Source of the DNA: Mangifera indica
Taxonomy: Eukaryota > Streptophyta > Magnoliopsida > Sapindales > Anacardiaceae
Direction of reading: 5' to 3'
Length of the DNA stretch: 64,000 bases
NCBI RefSeq assembly: GCF_011075055.1
Contig: NC_058139.1
Coordinates: forward strand, 17,381,584 to 17,445,583
Shown here: piece by piece, positions 11,051-22,349 of the stretch
Position numbering within the stretch: the first letter of the stretch is position 1
Layout of the letters: the number at the start of each line of letters is the position of its first letter
Position numbers and translations under genes: made by a program
Notes under the pieces: model-generated
Seen by the model: only the letters and a program-made list of their open reading frames with translations
Databases searched by the model: none
Told to the model about the DNA's origin: nothing

Positions 11051-11600
11051 TAGCACTGCATTATTAAAAAGATTTCAATTGTAATGATCAAATTTTTTTT
11101 TTTAAATCAACATGTCCAAAAACCCTAAATTGAAACTATCCAAAATAATATATATATATCAATTTTCACAATAACTACTTAATTTGGAAAAAGAAACCAC
11201 AAATTCGAAAACTACACGTTGAAAAACCTTATAATAGAAAAAATATCAATTTGCCCCCTTAAATGGTAAATATCATAAAACCCCTAAGTGAAAAATATCA
11301 AACAAAACCCTTTAATGGCAAATAGCAGAAAGACCCCTTATAAAAATCATCAACTAACTGCTAACCCTAAACTCGTAATTTCAAAAGGTAGGAACTATTT
11401 CAAAACCCACATTTCCCCTTTCTCCATGATCCCACAATCCTCTCAAGTTCTAAAAAGTGCCTTTTTGCCCCCTACTCATGATCCTAAGAGTCTAACAAGT
11501 TTATAAATTGACTCTTTGCTCCTTACGTCGTGAGAGCCTACGAGGCTAACACTATTTGAAAACTTGCAAAACTTAAACTGAAATTTGAGATTTTCTAATT
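11041..11600. repeat. Copy of the 36.8-38.0 kb repeat (element 5' region)
   Basis: It shares long near-identical runs with 36985-37240 and 37430-37930, such as GCATTATTAAAAAGATTTCA, CCCCTAAGTGAAAAATATCA and CTCATGATCC.AAGAGTCTAA. The related copies lie beside a DUF1985-type pseudogene, so this is probably a detached end of the same transposon family. The open frame at 11288-11506 does not resemble a protein. Confidence 0.6.
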
Positions 11601-11839
11601 AAAGAATTTGAACTTTCAAAATTATTCATAAAAGAGATCAAATTTTCAAGAATTTTTAAATTAAAAATATCGAACAAACACAATTAAGATTATTTATTTC
11701 ATTTTATTTGAAAATAAATATTATTAATTTGATACTTTTTATAAAAACTAATAAAAATTTAATATTTTTAAAAGTTTGACCGGTAAAACTTAAATATTCA
11801 AATTGTCTTATAAAAAAATAAAACAAAATTTATTTAATA
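11601..11839. other. AT-rich spacer, nothing recognised
   Basis: AT-rich sequence between two repeats, with no coding or structured feature seen. Confidence 0.4.
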
Positions 11840-12711
11840 GGCCAAAAGACTTATTTCCACCCAAGGTTTAGTCTATTCCTAAACTCTCACTCTTTTAAAT
11901 TTTGAAAACCTAAATACCTGCTAGTCATCAAACTTCTTTTAGAACTTATTGTTAGCTACAAGATAAAAATGTCATTTAACTAATAATATTAAAAAACTAA
12001 AATTTTATCTTATTTTATCTTGTTAATTTAAAAATCTAACAATTTTTTTCCACCCAAAAGTTTGAAAAGTTATCTTTGCCCCCTAGTGTTTCATTTTTTT
12101 TTCCCTTCCTTCTCTAACGACTATTCTCCAGCCGATCTCCCATCTGTCGATGCTCCCTCTCACCTCTTGAATGAAGACACAACTGCAAAGCAACCATGAT
12201 CGTGATGAATCAAAGTGGCTTCGCCAAAGATCCATCGTGCTTCATCCAAAACATCTCCCCGTCGCCCAAAGAAGCAAACGAAGATGAATTGTCTTCGACC
12301 ACCTAAAAAGACGAAGATAAATCATCTTTGTCTCTTTGTCAAATGAAGATGATTTGTCTTCAACTGCTGACAGACTCTCTTGAGCGAGAGAAGAAGATGG
12401 GTGAGAAGGGTCGGTTGTCAGTTAGAACAAAGAAGATGGTCGAAGAAAGAGAAAAATACCATAAGGGAGAAATGTAACTTTTCAAACTTTGGGTGGAGGA
12501 AATTGTTTGTTTTTCAAATAAAAGGGGGTAGGGGGGATAAGATAAAATTTTAGTTTTTTAAATATATTTGTTTAATGACTTTTTACTTTTTGTAAATAAT
12601 GGTAAATTTTAACAAAAATTAGATGACGAGTGAGTATTTGAGTTTTTAAAATTTAATAGATAAGAGGTTGAGAATGGACCAAATCTTGAGTGGGAATAAG
12701 TCTTTTTGGCC
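11840..12711. mobile_element. Mutator-type non-autonomous element (copy 3)
   Basis: The left end is GGCCAAAAGACTTATTTCCA; the right end is the complement of GGCCAAAAAGACTTATTCCC. The core at 12120-12440 carries GAAGATGA/TCTTCG repeats like those of the element at 1023-1900. The flanking 9-mers (TATTTAATA and TTTAAAAAA) match only 5 of 9, so the target duplication is not supported. Confidence 0.7.
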
Positions 12712-12825
12712 TTTAAAAAAAAAAAAATGCAATAATCCTAAAAGTCATCCCTTCGTCTACCAAATCTATCTATGACTTAACATAATTAACACCAACAAGA
12801 AACAAGGATAGAACAATTTTATGAA

Positions 12826-13959
12826 GGCCAAATGACTTTTTCCCACCCAAGGTTTGATGCAAACTCAACTTTTCATCTACTAACCATCGAAATTCTAATA
12901 CCCACTCATTTGTTAATTTTGGTCATTATTGTCAAAGATGAAATTGTTATTTATAGAATTTATCTAGAAAATATTAAAATTATCTCCTTTTTCCCCCTTA
13001 GTTTTGAAAACTAACAATTCTCCCATAATTTAGTTTTAAAATTAATTTTTTTACTTTTACAAAATTCATTTTTGCCCTCCCCCATTTTTAGGGTTACATA
13101 TTTATAATTTTGAAACCTTCACTTACCCCCCATATTTTTTACTCTTACACCACCACCCCATTCTTTGAAACTTTCACTTTTCCTTCTCTTCTCTAGTTGC
13201 CCCTCATTTTCGACATCGTTGTTCATTCCAATGGTGCACCTTAAACTCTTAAATTAATGGACATATAACGAAGGCCGAATACAAAGCCAAAGCTGACTGA
13301 ATCGATGTGAAATAAGCTTAGGGTTTCAACTTTGTTGGCAAATTCGCATCATCATTGACCTCTCCTTCGGTGGGTGACGACGACACAACATCTCCTTCCT
13401 TCGATTTGTCAAAATTGAAGGGAGACAGTGTGTCGGTGGTTAACGACAAAGCCGAATCAAAGCTTTTGTAGCTGAAATCGAGTAAGATTTCTCACTCAAT
13501 TTTTACCAAAATTTTGCATCAGGCAAGATATAAATGGGAAGAAGGTGAAGGGGAAGTCACATCTACTCGGTCTTAGTTGTTGGAGACAAAGGGAGAAAGA
13601 TATTGACGGTGATTTGGATGTTGAAGTTAAAGAGGGGGTGAAATTGAAATTTTTGAAAAGGCTAGGGATGGCTCTATATAGAAAAAATATGAGAGTCTAA
13701 ATAAAACCTAGACTTGGGGAAAAAATGAGGTTAGTTTTTAAACTTGAAAAAAATAGGGGGGGAATTATTAGGTTTCAAAATTAAGGTAAGAAAAATAAGA
13801 TAATTTTTTTATCTTTTACATAAAAAAACTAAATAACAATTTTATTTCTGATAATAACAATCAAAATTAGTAGATAATATATATTTGAATTTTCAAAAGT
13901 TACTTTTTGTATAAGTTTGGGTTAGTACCAAACCGTGGGTGGGAATAAGTCTTTTGGCC
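12826..13959. mobile_element. Mutator-type non-autonomous element (copy 4)
   Basis: The left end GGCCAAATGACTTTTTCCCA and the right end (complement GGCCAAAAGACTTATTCCCA) form the terminal inverted repeat. The flanks TTTTATGAA (12817-12825) and TTGTATAAA (13960-13968) match 7 of 9. No transposase is seen. The right end abuts the TATA-like sequence of the WVD2-like gene, and the right target duplication overlaps that box. Confidence 0.75.
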
Positions 13960-13962
13960 TTG

Positions 13963-13970
13963 TATAAAAA
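13963..13970 (+). promoter_or_regulatory. TATA-like box of the WVD2-like gene
   Basis: TATAAAAA lies about 30 bp before a likely transcription start near 13990-14000. It is followed by a TC-rich leader and a good 5' splice site (GACC|GTGAGT) near 14062. The box begins within the target duplication of the preceding Mutator-type element. Confidence 0.5.
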
Positions 13971-13989
13971 GGAACTACTGTTTGTAACA

Positions 13990-16900
13990 GAGACAACCGA
14001 CTCACACACAGCTCCATTTTCCATATTCCCCTTCTGCTCTCTTTACAGATCTGATCAAGACCGTGAGTGACTTACCTTGTTTGAAATTCTTTATCTCTCT
14101 TTTCTAATTCTTTATCTGTTTATCATCACCATGCATGCAATGTAGCTTCAATGATTCCTTCATTCCGTTGCCAACCGATCCGTTAATGTTGTCTGTTTGC
14201 TTCTGGGATTTGTTTTTTTGGTGTGTCTTATCACCTCAAGCATTTTTCTTCATGGGAAAAAATTTTAAAATTTGATATTTTTTAGCTTTGTTGAGTTCAA
14301 GTTTCAAGATTGATATCATACTCGTAGTGGGCAGAAATTTCATGTTTTTAAATTGTTTTCTGCAGTATTGTGAGTAAATATATTCTGGGTCAGAATGGGA
14401 TTCAGTTTGGGTCATAGATTTAATGCTTTTTTTAAGTTGGATAATTCTTCTGTATTTTGTGTGTCCACAGATAAATGACTGAGCTTTTAACATGGTACAC
14501 GTTTGTTTATGAGTTCGATTCCTTGTTGTGCAAATTTTATTATTAAATGTGACCAACTAAAGATTCGGTGGCTTGAATTTTGAATCAATTATGTAGTTGA
14601 TGATGTCTCTTTATTTTCAAATATATACTCTGGAATGTTTTCTTTCAATTTTGGTAACATTTCTCAATTTTGGTTGTGCCTTTCTTTTCTCTCTCTCTCT
14701 CTTTTTTTTTTTTTAATTGAAAGTAAACTCATTTCTTCTTGTTTGACTAGGTCCCTACACAGTTAATTAATTGCTTTTTAGAGTATAATCTGGTTGTTTG
14801 GTAGGAATTTTTTCATGATTATTAGTTTGAGCAGACTCATTTATCTAATTATTCTTCTTTTATTTGTCTTGACCATCCAGTTTTACGAAGGAAAATGATT
14901 CTGTTTGTCACTGTTTTTTTCTTGTAGGATCAATCAACTGTATTTGAGTTTGTCAAAGACTTTGTTGTTCATTTTTTCTTAATATTTTTCCTTTTTCACA
15001 TTGTCTTTTTGCTTGGTCAAGCTTGAATATCTTTTATTACTGCAGGTAATCTACTTTTACCTTAAGTAAAATCATTATATATGTTTAGTTGCCACTAAAA
15101 TGAGTTTTATTCAGTGATTACCTTTGTATTTTTAATGGAGTGTTCTTCTGAAAATGAGACCATTTGGTAGATAGCTGCAAAGGCCCAGGATGAAATGAAT
15201 TTTTGCAAACTGGAAATTTATTTGCTATTAGGGATTGACAACAGATACCAAAAATAATTCTTTTTGCCTGATTAAATATGATAATTTTGATTACTCTTAT
15301 TTTGAATTAGAAGTCAATTTCCGAATGTTTCTGTCATATTTTCTACCTTATCATTAAAACCAATTCCTTGAGCACCCCAAAGGCTTAAGTCTTTCTCTTT
15401 GGAAACATGTGGCTCTCCACAATATCATTCAAGGAAATTTATTGTTCTCCCATGGTTTATAAGGTCAATATCAGAATTAATGAATAATAACATCTTAACC
15501 TTAAGCATTTTACATCCAACAACATCCATACTCAATGTGCATGGGTAGTGGTGGTTCTAAAATCAATGTTGTGAATTCCTCATTCTTGTTCAACTAAAGT
15601 ATGGTGCTGCTCTAGCTAAAGTTTCAAGGCCTCATGTATAGAACAGCTCGGTTAAACCTGTAAGATAATAGACTTTGTCATGAAGGCTTTCTCTAGTCTT
15701 GCATCAACTAAATTGTTTGTTTCCCTTTTGCTTTATCACCCTAGTTGTGCTTTGTGTCTCTATTGATTGTCCTTGTAAACTATAAAGTGGCTTCTATATA
15801 TTGTTATTGTTTTTTTCCTCTTTTTGGTTTTTGTTTTGACAATAGAGAACCTAAAATATATAACATAGTGAATATAGAAGGATTGTGTCAAATACTATTG
15901 AGCTTAAGGACTAGTGACATTTTGATTACTTCTTATATGAGTATGCTTAGCTATTCTTTTTCCTCATTGCCTTGAAAATTGAGGTTTTATTGTGTCAACA
16001 TGATATTGGACCATCTAATGTGACCATAATTTAAGAGATGATTACCATAAATTTAGTGCAGAGATCATTTGTGACTGCTGGTAATATTAAAACCTTACTA
16101 ACATATAAAAAAAATCTCATGGCAGGCCATGAGCAACTTGCATTTGCCGTCTAATTGTAAATTTTTCATTTGGTTAAAAGTTTTACAAAGTTTTATTTGA
16201 AAATCATAGAGTTGACAAATTCAGGATGATGTAACTGTTTATAGCTGACATGTTAGCTTCATTTTTTTGGGTCCAGCCACCTATGGTGCTGAGGATGCCA
16301 TTGCAACCCGAGAACAAAAAGCACCCTGATGAGGAAGATTCTTGTTCTGTAGCTTACTCATATCCTTTGACCCCCAGGAATCATTGTTTGATATCTTATT
16401 CTTCTATACCTTCTTGTTCTTTCTATTGCCTCTCCACTCTCTTTCTTTTCAAAATTCATGTTATCTTTTCACTATGCATAGAACTGCAGCATTTTCAAGG
16501 ACTATTAAGTCCAGGATGACTGTTTCTGCAGCTCCTCCATTTAGATGTACAGAACATGCAGAGAAACAGAAGGAGGTACTGCCTTTATATATATATATTC
16601 AACATGAATCTTGTAGTTTGAGTTTTCATATATAATGTATCTATTATGTTGCATTTTTTTTAGTTTTATTCAAAATTAGAGGAGAAACATAAAGCAATGG
16701 AAGCTGAGAAAAGCCAGAGTGAAGCAAGGACCAAGGTATGTCTCTCATGCAAATTAGGATAGTTAGAAATCTCTCTTTCTAATGATTTTTAGTGGAAATT
16801 AATTATCATGCAATTCTTTACTTTGTATTCCCACTTTCAGTTATGTTGGCCTTTTTGAGTTGGATGATTCTTACTTTGACCTTCTTCCAGATCTTAATAT

Positions 16901-17017
16901 TTGAAGGAAGAGATAGAGGCGGCTATCAAGCCATTCAGAAAGAATTTATCTTTTATGGGGAACCCAATGCCAAGCTTCTACCATGAGGGACTACCACCAA
17001 AAGCTGACCTGAGAAAG
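13990..17017 (+). CDS. WVD2-like / TPX2-domain microtubule-binding protein, partial
   Basis: The recognisable exons are about 16277-16355 (PLQPENKKHPDEEDSCSVA), 16482-16575, 16664-16735 and 16907-17017. They give the TPX2 domain of the plant WVD2/WDL family in order: RTIKSRMTV, PFRCTEHAEKQKE, FYSKLEEKHKAMEAEKSQ, SEARTKEEIEAAIKPFRKNL and MPSFYHEGLPPKADLRK. The KLEEK signature is intact. Such proteins bind cortical microtubules and affect cell-growth anisotropy. The last three exons join in frame at GT..AG sites. Problems: the exon near 16355 lacks a clear GT donor, so SCSVA does not join neatly to the next exon. I cannot find the N-terminal coding exons between 14062 and 16276. After the donor at 17018, the family's usual final exon (TRAKSPKLGRR-type) is absent, replaced by the convergent Alba unit. 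A leader exon probably lies at 13990-14061. The gene is probably truncated and non-functional. Confidence 0.72.
14062..16276 (+). other. Presumed first intron(s) of the WVD2-like gene
   Basis: T-rich sequence follows a GTGAGT donor. No transposon ends were seen. Small N-terminal exons may be hidden here, but none reads convincingly as WVD2 family protein. Confidence 0.4.
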
Positions 17018-17251
17018 GTATTGCATGGTTTTGTTTGTTCTTCTTGTCATATAAAAGTTTAGGATTCTGAGATGCCATGCAAACCACTTTCTCCACAAAG
17101 CTGCTGAGAAATTTTGACTTTTTGATTGATGAATAGAAGTATAAAAGCATAAGTGTAGGGTTCATCTATTACAAAATTATTTTCTCCTATATGTTGAAAC
17201 ACTTATATAAACTGGAAAAGAAAGAAAGGGAATTCTTAAGCAACTGCTGGG

Positions 17252-18800
17252 TCAGGCCTGCCTAGCAGATTCCACATTAGGTGCTGTGGCACCATCAGCA
17301 GCAGTTGTGATCTTGTCCAAATTCTGAGCCTTCCCCAAAATAATTTGGATCTGAAAACCCAGTAAGATGGATGAAGAATTAGAACTTTTAACTAATGAAA
17401 TAGAACAAGGAAGCTAATTAATCAGTACAACCATAGGTTTCTGAATGAAAGAACCTCCATGAACCTGCTTGGAGTTCACTGTAGATATCTTCACCTCTGT
17501 AGCATCACAACGTGTAAATCTAAGTAGTTTCAATACTAAAGGGTCTTTAGTTAATTAATTAACATGAATAGAATGGGACCTCCTACCCTTGTTAATAGCC
17601 AGTCCATCTCCTTTCAGAATCTAAGCGATTTTTTTAACAGTAGGAAAGGCTGCATTAAATCATACCAGTATTTGCATTAATACAGAGAAATAGGAAAAGT
17701 TATCCAACTAGACAGTCTGTTAGAGAAAAGATTAACTTTAAGCTTTAGTAGCAATTAAAAAATGTCTGCAATTTTGCAAGTTATCTGTTAGACTTAGATT
17801 ATAACAATAGTATAAAAGGAAAAGGATAAAGCAATAGTATGTACCATGTCCATGGCTAGGGTTAAATTCGAGTTGAGCCGAGCTCGAGCTCGGCTTGGTT
17901 CACATATAGCTGAGCTCGAGCTTGTGAAAGCCAAGCTCAAACTCGGTTCGAATTCGGTTCAGTTCGTTTTTCGTTATTAAAACGACGTCATTTTAATATA
18001 TATTGGTCAAAACAATGTCCTTTTATATCAAAATTTTTAATTGAAAAATCTGACGAGTAGCTCGAGCCCTAGCTGAGCTAGGGCTGGCTCGTTTCGGGCT
18101 CGTTCGAGCCGAGCTCGAGCTCGAACGGGTTTGGTTTGAATCCAGCCCTATCCATGGCTGAGAGTTCAACATTATTGTACTGCTCTATGTAACACTGCAA
18201 CAAGTACATCTTAAGAAAGTGGAAGCTTGCCCAGTAGGCAGTTAGATGTAACCATGCTGGCATTACTATGATAACTTTAGAGCTTGAAGGTCTCTGTCCC
18301 TAGGAACATGATGCTTAGGTGTGAGGTTGAGATGGCGGAAAGACAGAAGAGGATAAGCAGCTGTAAACAGGGCATGCCATAGCTGTCTTGGGCTATTTTC
18401 TTCTGATAGAATTACAAAGCGGTAGCAAGCAGCTCTTTAAGCAGCAGGTTTTTAAAAGCATGAACCAATGAAATTAGCTTGTTTGGATGGAATCTGTGAC
18501 TAATAAACCCCATTTAGAAAATTCTAAAAATGCAGATTTTCATGTCATTAATTTTTCATTTTAGTAAAATGCAGACAGAAAAATGAATTAAAACCATCCA
18601 TCTAAGAGCCAGTGCAGATAAAAAATCGGGGAAAAATAATCAAAATTGAGCTTTCAATTCTACATTTTATGATATCTTTATGAGGAATTATGAAGAAATA
18701 TATAGCTAATAAAGAAAACAAGAAAAATTGTAGATACCCTAGCAAGACTGTGGTAGAAAATGAAGGGCTTCCTTTATTATCTTCATTGTAGAGATGACCT
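17252..18800 (-). pseudogene. Alba-domain (At2g34160-like) pseudogene, array unit 2
   Basis: Read on the minus strand, the exons encode an Alba nucleic-acid-binding domain in order. Exon 1 (from 18738 upwards) ends RKPFIFYHSLAR. Exon 2 (17845-18209) gives MYLLQCYIEQYNNVELSAMD. Exon 3 (17587-17649) gives FPTVKKIA, a stop, then ILKGDGLAINKG. Exon 4 (17432-17496) gives VKISTVNSKQVHGGSFIQKP. The last exon (17252-17350) gives IQIILGKAQNLDKITTAADG and ends RQA-stop. These match the plant Alba blocks NTKKPLFFYVNLAK, NEVELSALGMA, VVTIAEILKNNGLAV and KAKIEI.LGK. Alba proteins bind DNA or RNA. Lesions are an in-frame TAG at 17621-17623 (expected Glu), a hAT MITE inside exon 2, a damaged exon 2 donor, and a broken N-terminus at exon 1. 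Confidence 0.8.
17857..18150. mobile_element. hAT-type MITE in Alba exon 2
   Basis: It starts TAGGGTTAAATTCGAG and ends TTTGAATCCAGCCCTA, with many GAGCTCGAGC words and AAACGACGTCATTTTAA in the middle. It is flanked by a perfect 8-bp duplication TCCATGGC (17849-17856 and 18151-18158), the hAT signature. The paralogous site at 59770-59790 lacks it. Confidence 0.9.
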
Positions 18801-20012
18801 TTCTGAAATTCCTTTAAGTTTTGGGCTTAGATTAATTATATCACGCCTTTTCCACTTAACATTGCTCGTAATGTCACCAAGATGTCGTAGTTTGTTGCTA
18901 ATTTTTCCTTTGTTATCTTTTTTTTTTTTTAGGAAGTGTGCTCAGTTAAAAATTACACTGTTGTTCATGTTGAACATAAACAATATTGCTTCATTTTGTA
19001 GCAAGTATAAAGAATAGAAAAACAAAACTTCTTAGTCTCTATATCTCTCCTCCCTACCAAATGATGTCGTTTTCTCCGATAATGGGTAAAAGGACATCAT
19101 TTTGTAAATGAGCGCGAACTTTGAACCACGAATCTTAGTCACAAATTTGAGTTATGGATGTGAAGTCGGTTTTTTGAAACTTATCTTGCTCATCTTGCTC
19201 AAACTTGATTCAAATTTAAACCAAGCCTAGTTGAGCCGAATTTTACGACCAATTTAATTCAATTCAAATTCAGCCTTAAGATAAGCATTGGTTAATCTTA
19301 TTATTTGTTATGGTGAGAGGTAAATTAAATGAAGTGAGGATTAGACAATTAGTTAGGTTTTTTAACATGGTTTGACCTATTTTTTTGAAACTTCTACAGT
19401 TATGTGATTAGTAACTTTTTGAGATAGCTCAAGTAAAGTGTGAGTAGTAGAATGTCTTGATTTTGGATAGGGGTTTGAAAAAGAGTGGTTGAATTTCTAT
19501 GATAACCTCTTCGTCTATTTTAGCAATATGCTTATTTAATTAAATGAAAGGATCATGTTACAACATAACTAGTTATCATAAAAACAAATCTGTTTGGCTT
19601 TTGCCTCACAATTCTCAACTTAAAGTCCTTATCAAAATTAGCAAAAGCAGCTGATCCTAAGGGTGCAATTGATTTGTAGGTATATGTGTATGCATGCTTT
19701 TTTTTTCCCTTCATTTGGCAGGGAGTAGAGATAAAGAGATTAAGAAGTTTTGTTTTTCTATTCCTGGTACCTGTTGTAAAATGAAGCGATATTGTAGATG
19801 TCCAACATGAACAACACCATAATTTTTAACTAAACAAACTTCCTAAAAATAAAAAGATAATAAAGGAAAAATAAGTGACCAACTGTATCCTTGTTGCATT
19901 TCTATGACATTTTGGTGATATTAAGAGGAATGCTAAGTGAAAAAGGTGTGATATGATTATATCTTAGCCCAAAACTCGAAGAAAATCCAGAAAGAGAATC
20001 ACTACAGTGAAT
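18786..20012. repeat. Long inverted repeat in array unit 2
   Basis: The left arm (18786-19047) and the reverse complement of the right arm (19722-20012) are colinear. Both read TGTAG.GAT.. CTTTCTG, TTTTGGGCT.AGAT, CACTTA.CATT and TCACCAA.ATGTC. The ~675-bp spacer contains an old GAGCC-type element remnant (19055-19275). Unit 8 (55962-57702) has the same fold-back with longer arms. A transcript through it could form a hairpin of about 260 bp. Confidence 0.7.
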
Positions 20013-21960
20013 ATTTGTATCCCTAGGCCTTTGTTAGTGCGGCTGTAGGTAGTAAACTGAAGCTGTTACCCTGTTGGGTTTTTCAAAAATAGGCTTTTGA
20101 ACCTAGGAGACAGTGAAGATGAAAGTATTAGTAGGAAATGTGTAATTGGAATTTGTGATAAGTAAATTTAACTGATGAAAGCAGTTGAACCTTAGGCCAC
20201 TAGATGAATTGGCCTTGATTGTCCTCAAAGTTGGAGGCTATCAAACATATTTTCTTTGTCCCTGTTGCATTCACCAAAAATATGTATCTGGTTGTTTAAA
20301 AATGGTAGGAAATTTGTTTTACAGGAAAAGGGTGTGGCCTGGCCTCTTACCTCCTCCATTGTCACCTTTCAGAAGGGCATCATCCTTGTGCCACTGCATT
20401 TTCATCTGCAATACAACATAAGGTCAGAGAAACTTGGTTAGGAAAATTTCAGAGTGGTTTTTCATTTTGGAGAACCATTTTTAGCATCCACGGTTTAATA
20501 GTCTGATCCAATTTTAACATATGTTGCTATAGGACTCAACGTTTATTATACATATTAGAATAATTTATGATGGCTTTTGGGTTTTACAACCCAAAAGACG
20601 ATTTGATATCTTAAAGAACTCATAACAATTTCAGCAATGTGAGATGCACATCTAAACTCAACATTTTTATTATATTTTGTCGATATGAGATTTATTTAGC
20701 GCATTGAAATATCATAGTAAAGCACATGAATTACAATAAGTCTCCAAGAAGTCCCTACTACCATACAATGTTTCAAGAAATTCAAATAAAACACCTAGCA
20801 AGATTATTTGTTCAAAAAAAAAAAAAAACTGAAAACCTTTAAAATGTCTTGAAACTACATAATTTTCATTCTTGTGAATTCTTTAGGGAAAGGCAGAAGA
20901 GAAGCCTGAAAATGTTGAGGGAGATAAGAAAAGTTCAATTCTTCAAAATCCAAGGATATAGAATCTAACCCTATAGATTTCTTGGCAACGAAACATACCA
21001 AGCCAAGAACAAAAGATAAAAACTTAAGCACATTACTCAAGATTGTAAAGAAATCGACACACACAAAAGCATAATTCCCAATCATTTCACAAGAAATGAG
21101 CAATTCTTATACAAAATTTCTCTCATCCAAGCGGTCATAATTGATTCAAGAAAGTTTATTTACTCGGGTATGTTGGGAAAAGCAGTAAGTGCAGATAAAG
21201 CACATGACTTACATACATTAAGTCTCCAGGAAAATCCCTACTACCATGCAATGTTTCAGGAAATTCAAATGAAACACCAAGCAAGATTGTTTGTAAATAA
21301 AGAAATCTGAAAACTTAAAAATGCCTTGAAACCCCATCACATTTTCATTCATGTGAATTCTTTAAGAAAAAGAGAAAATATCACAACCGAACAAAGAATT
21401 TCAGAAGGGAAGGCTGAAAATGTGGAGGGAGATAAGAAAGCTTCAATTCTTCTAAATACAAGGATTCTTATTATATTTCCCCTATAGTTTTCTCGGCAAC
21501 CAAACATACCAAGCCAAGAACAAAAAATAAAAACTTAAGCCTATTACACAAGATTGTAAAGAAACCAATACACAAAAAAGCAATTCCAACTATTCCACAA
21601 GAAATGAACATGTGAATCAATAAACTTCTGTGGTTATTTTCTTTCACAAAATTTCTCATCTAAGCTACCACAATTGATCCAAGAAAGTGATATTTACTTG
21701 GGTATGTTGGCCGAAGCGGTATGTGCAGATAAAGACATGCGATAGCATTGTTAAGATTATCAAGTTACCCCTCCTTGTAAATTGATGAAGACACAGTAAC
21801 GCTTCTACTACGAGCAATAGTTCTGGTGCCATCTCTCAAGTGAAAAACTCTATGCAACAATGGCGCTTCTTGGAATGTTGGAGAGGCTTGAGATTTTTGT
21901 GAGGGAGTCTGTTGTGATGGGGGGCTGGTCTTATATAGAGGTGATAGTTATCTTTGGGGC
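20013..21960 (-). pseudogene. Second Alba-like gene remnant of unit 2, with promoter
   Basis: Minus-strand blocks recur in all units. A leader lies near 21840-21930 with a short start frame MAPELLLVVEALLCL. A hydrophobic reading (MRNFVKENNHRSLLIHMF... ) lies at 21471-21659 and appears in a tandem second copy at 20855-21103. An exon-like block at 20351-20405 has CAG|ATG and GAG|GTAAGAGG boundaries and reads MQWHKDDALLKGD. A block near 20175-20260 reads TKKICLIASNFEDNQGQFI, then a stop and WPK. In sister copies this last block continues across a splice site as IEKPVFEKPNRITAP. The KKI...DNQ..FIQ.PK|IE pattern matches the exon 4/5 position of Alba (VEKKI.TS..D.....RPVQKAKIEI). I infer that this is a diverged second Alba gene; it could be another gene family. 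Stops and mutated splice sites indicate a pseudogene. Confidence 0.45.
21931..21937 (-). promoter_or_regulatory. TATA box of unit 2 (minus strand)
   Basis: CTCTATATAAGACC on the minus strand, followed by the leader CATCACAACAGACTCCC. The block is kept in units 1, 4, 8 and 9; unit 8 has a damaged TATA (CTACATAAGACC). Confidence 0.55.
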
Positions 21961-22349
21961 CTAGAGTTTGTTAAGAGCATTCGGTTAAAGGTAGTTTTAA
22001 AGAATCATGAGATTGCGTCTGTTTCCTAAGCAGCCTAGGCACTCAATTCATTGCCACTCTATTTGAATATTTTAAATGTAAGATCTTATTTACATAAACA
22101 AACATTAAATCATTCAGTTCTAATTCCACTGGATATACACGTAGGCTATAAAACACTGAATTAAAAACTTTAGGATTATGAAAATACTTGGAACATCATA
22201 CAATCTGAAAATTTGAATTTGTGACGTTGCTGAGATTACTTGCATTGGTATGACTAATCTTTTGCTTCTGAAACCTCTCTGAAAGATAACTTTCAATCAG
22301 TAAAATTATACTGTATGGGTTTCAGTAAGAGTATGTAGTTTATATATAA

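Noticed and set aside
14236..14556. 106-codon minus-strand frame in the WVD2-like intron
   Set aside because: No recognisable motif, AT-rich Lys/Ile/Asn composition, no promoter or splice context.
16250..16635. Two longer plus-strand frames through the WVD2-like exons
   Set aside because: They run through an intron; the spliced exon reading gives the TPX2 domain instead.
18786..20012. DNA transposon with long terminal inverted repeats
   Set aside because: The arms consist of the unit's own exon-like blocks, and their lengths differ between units 2 and 8, so an inverted duplication fits better than a transposon.
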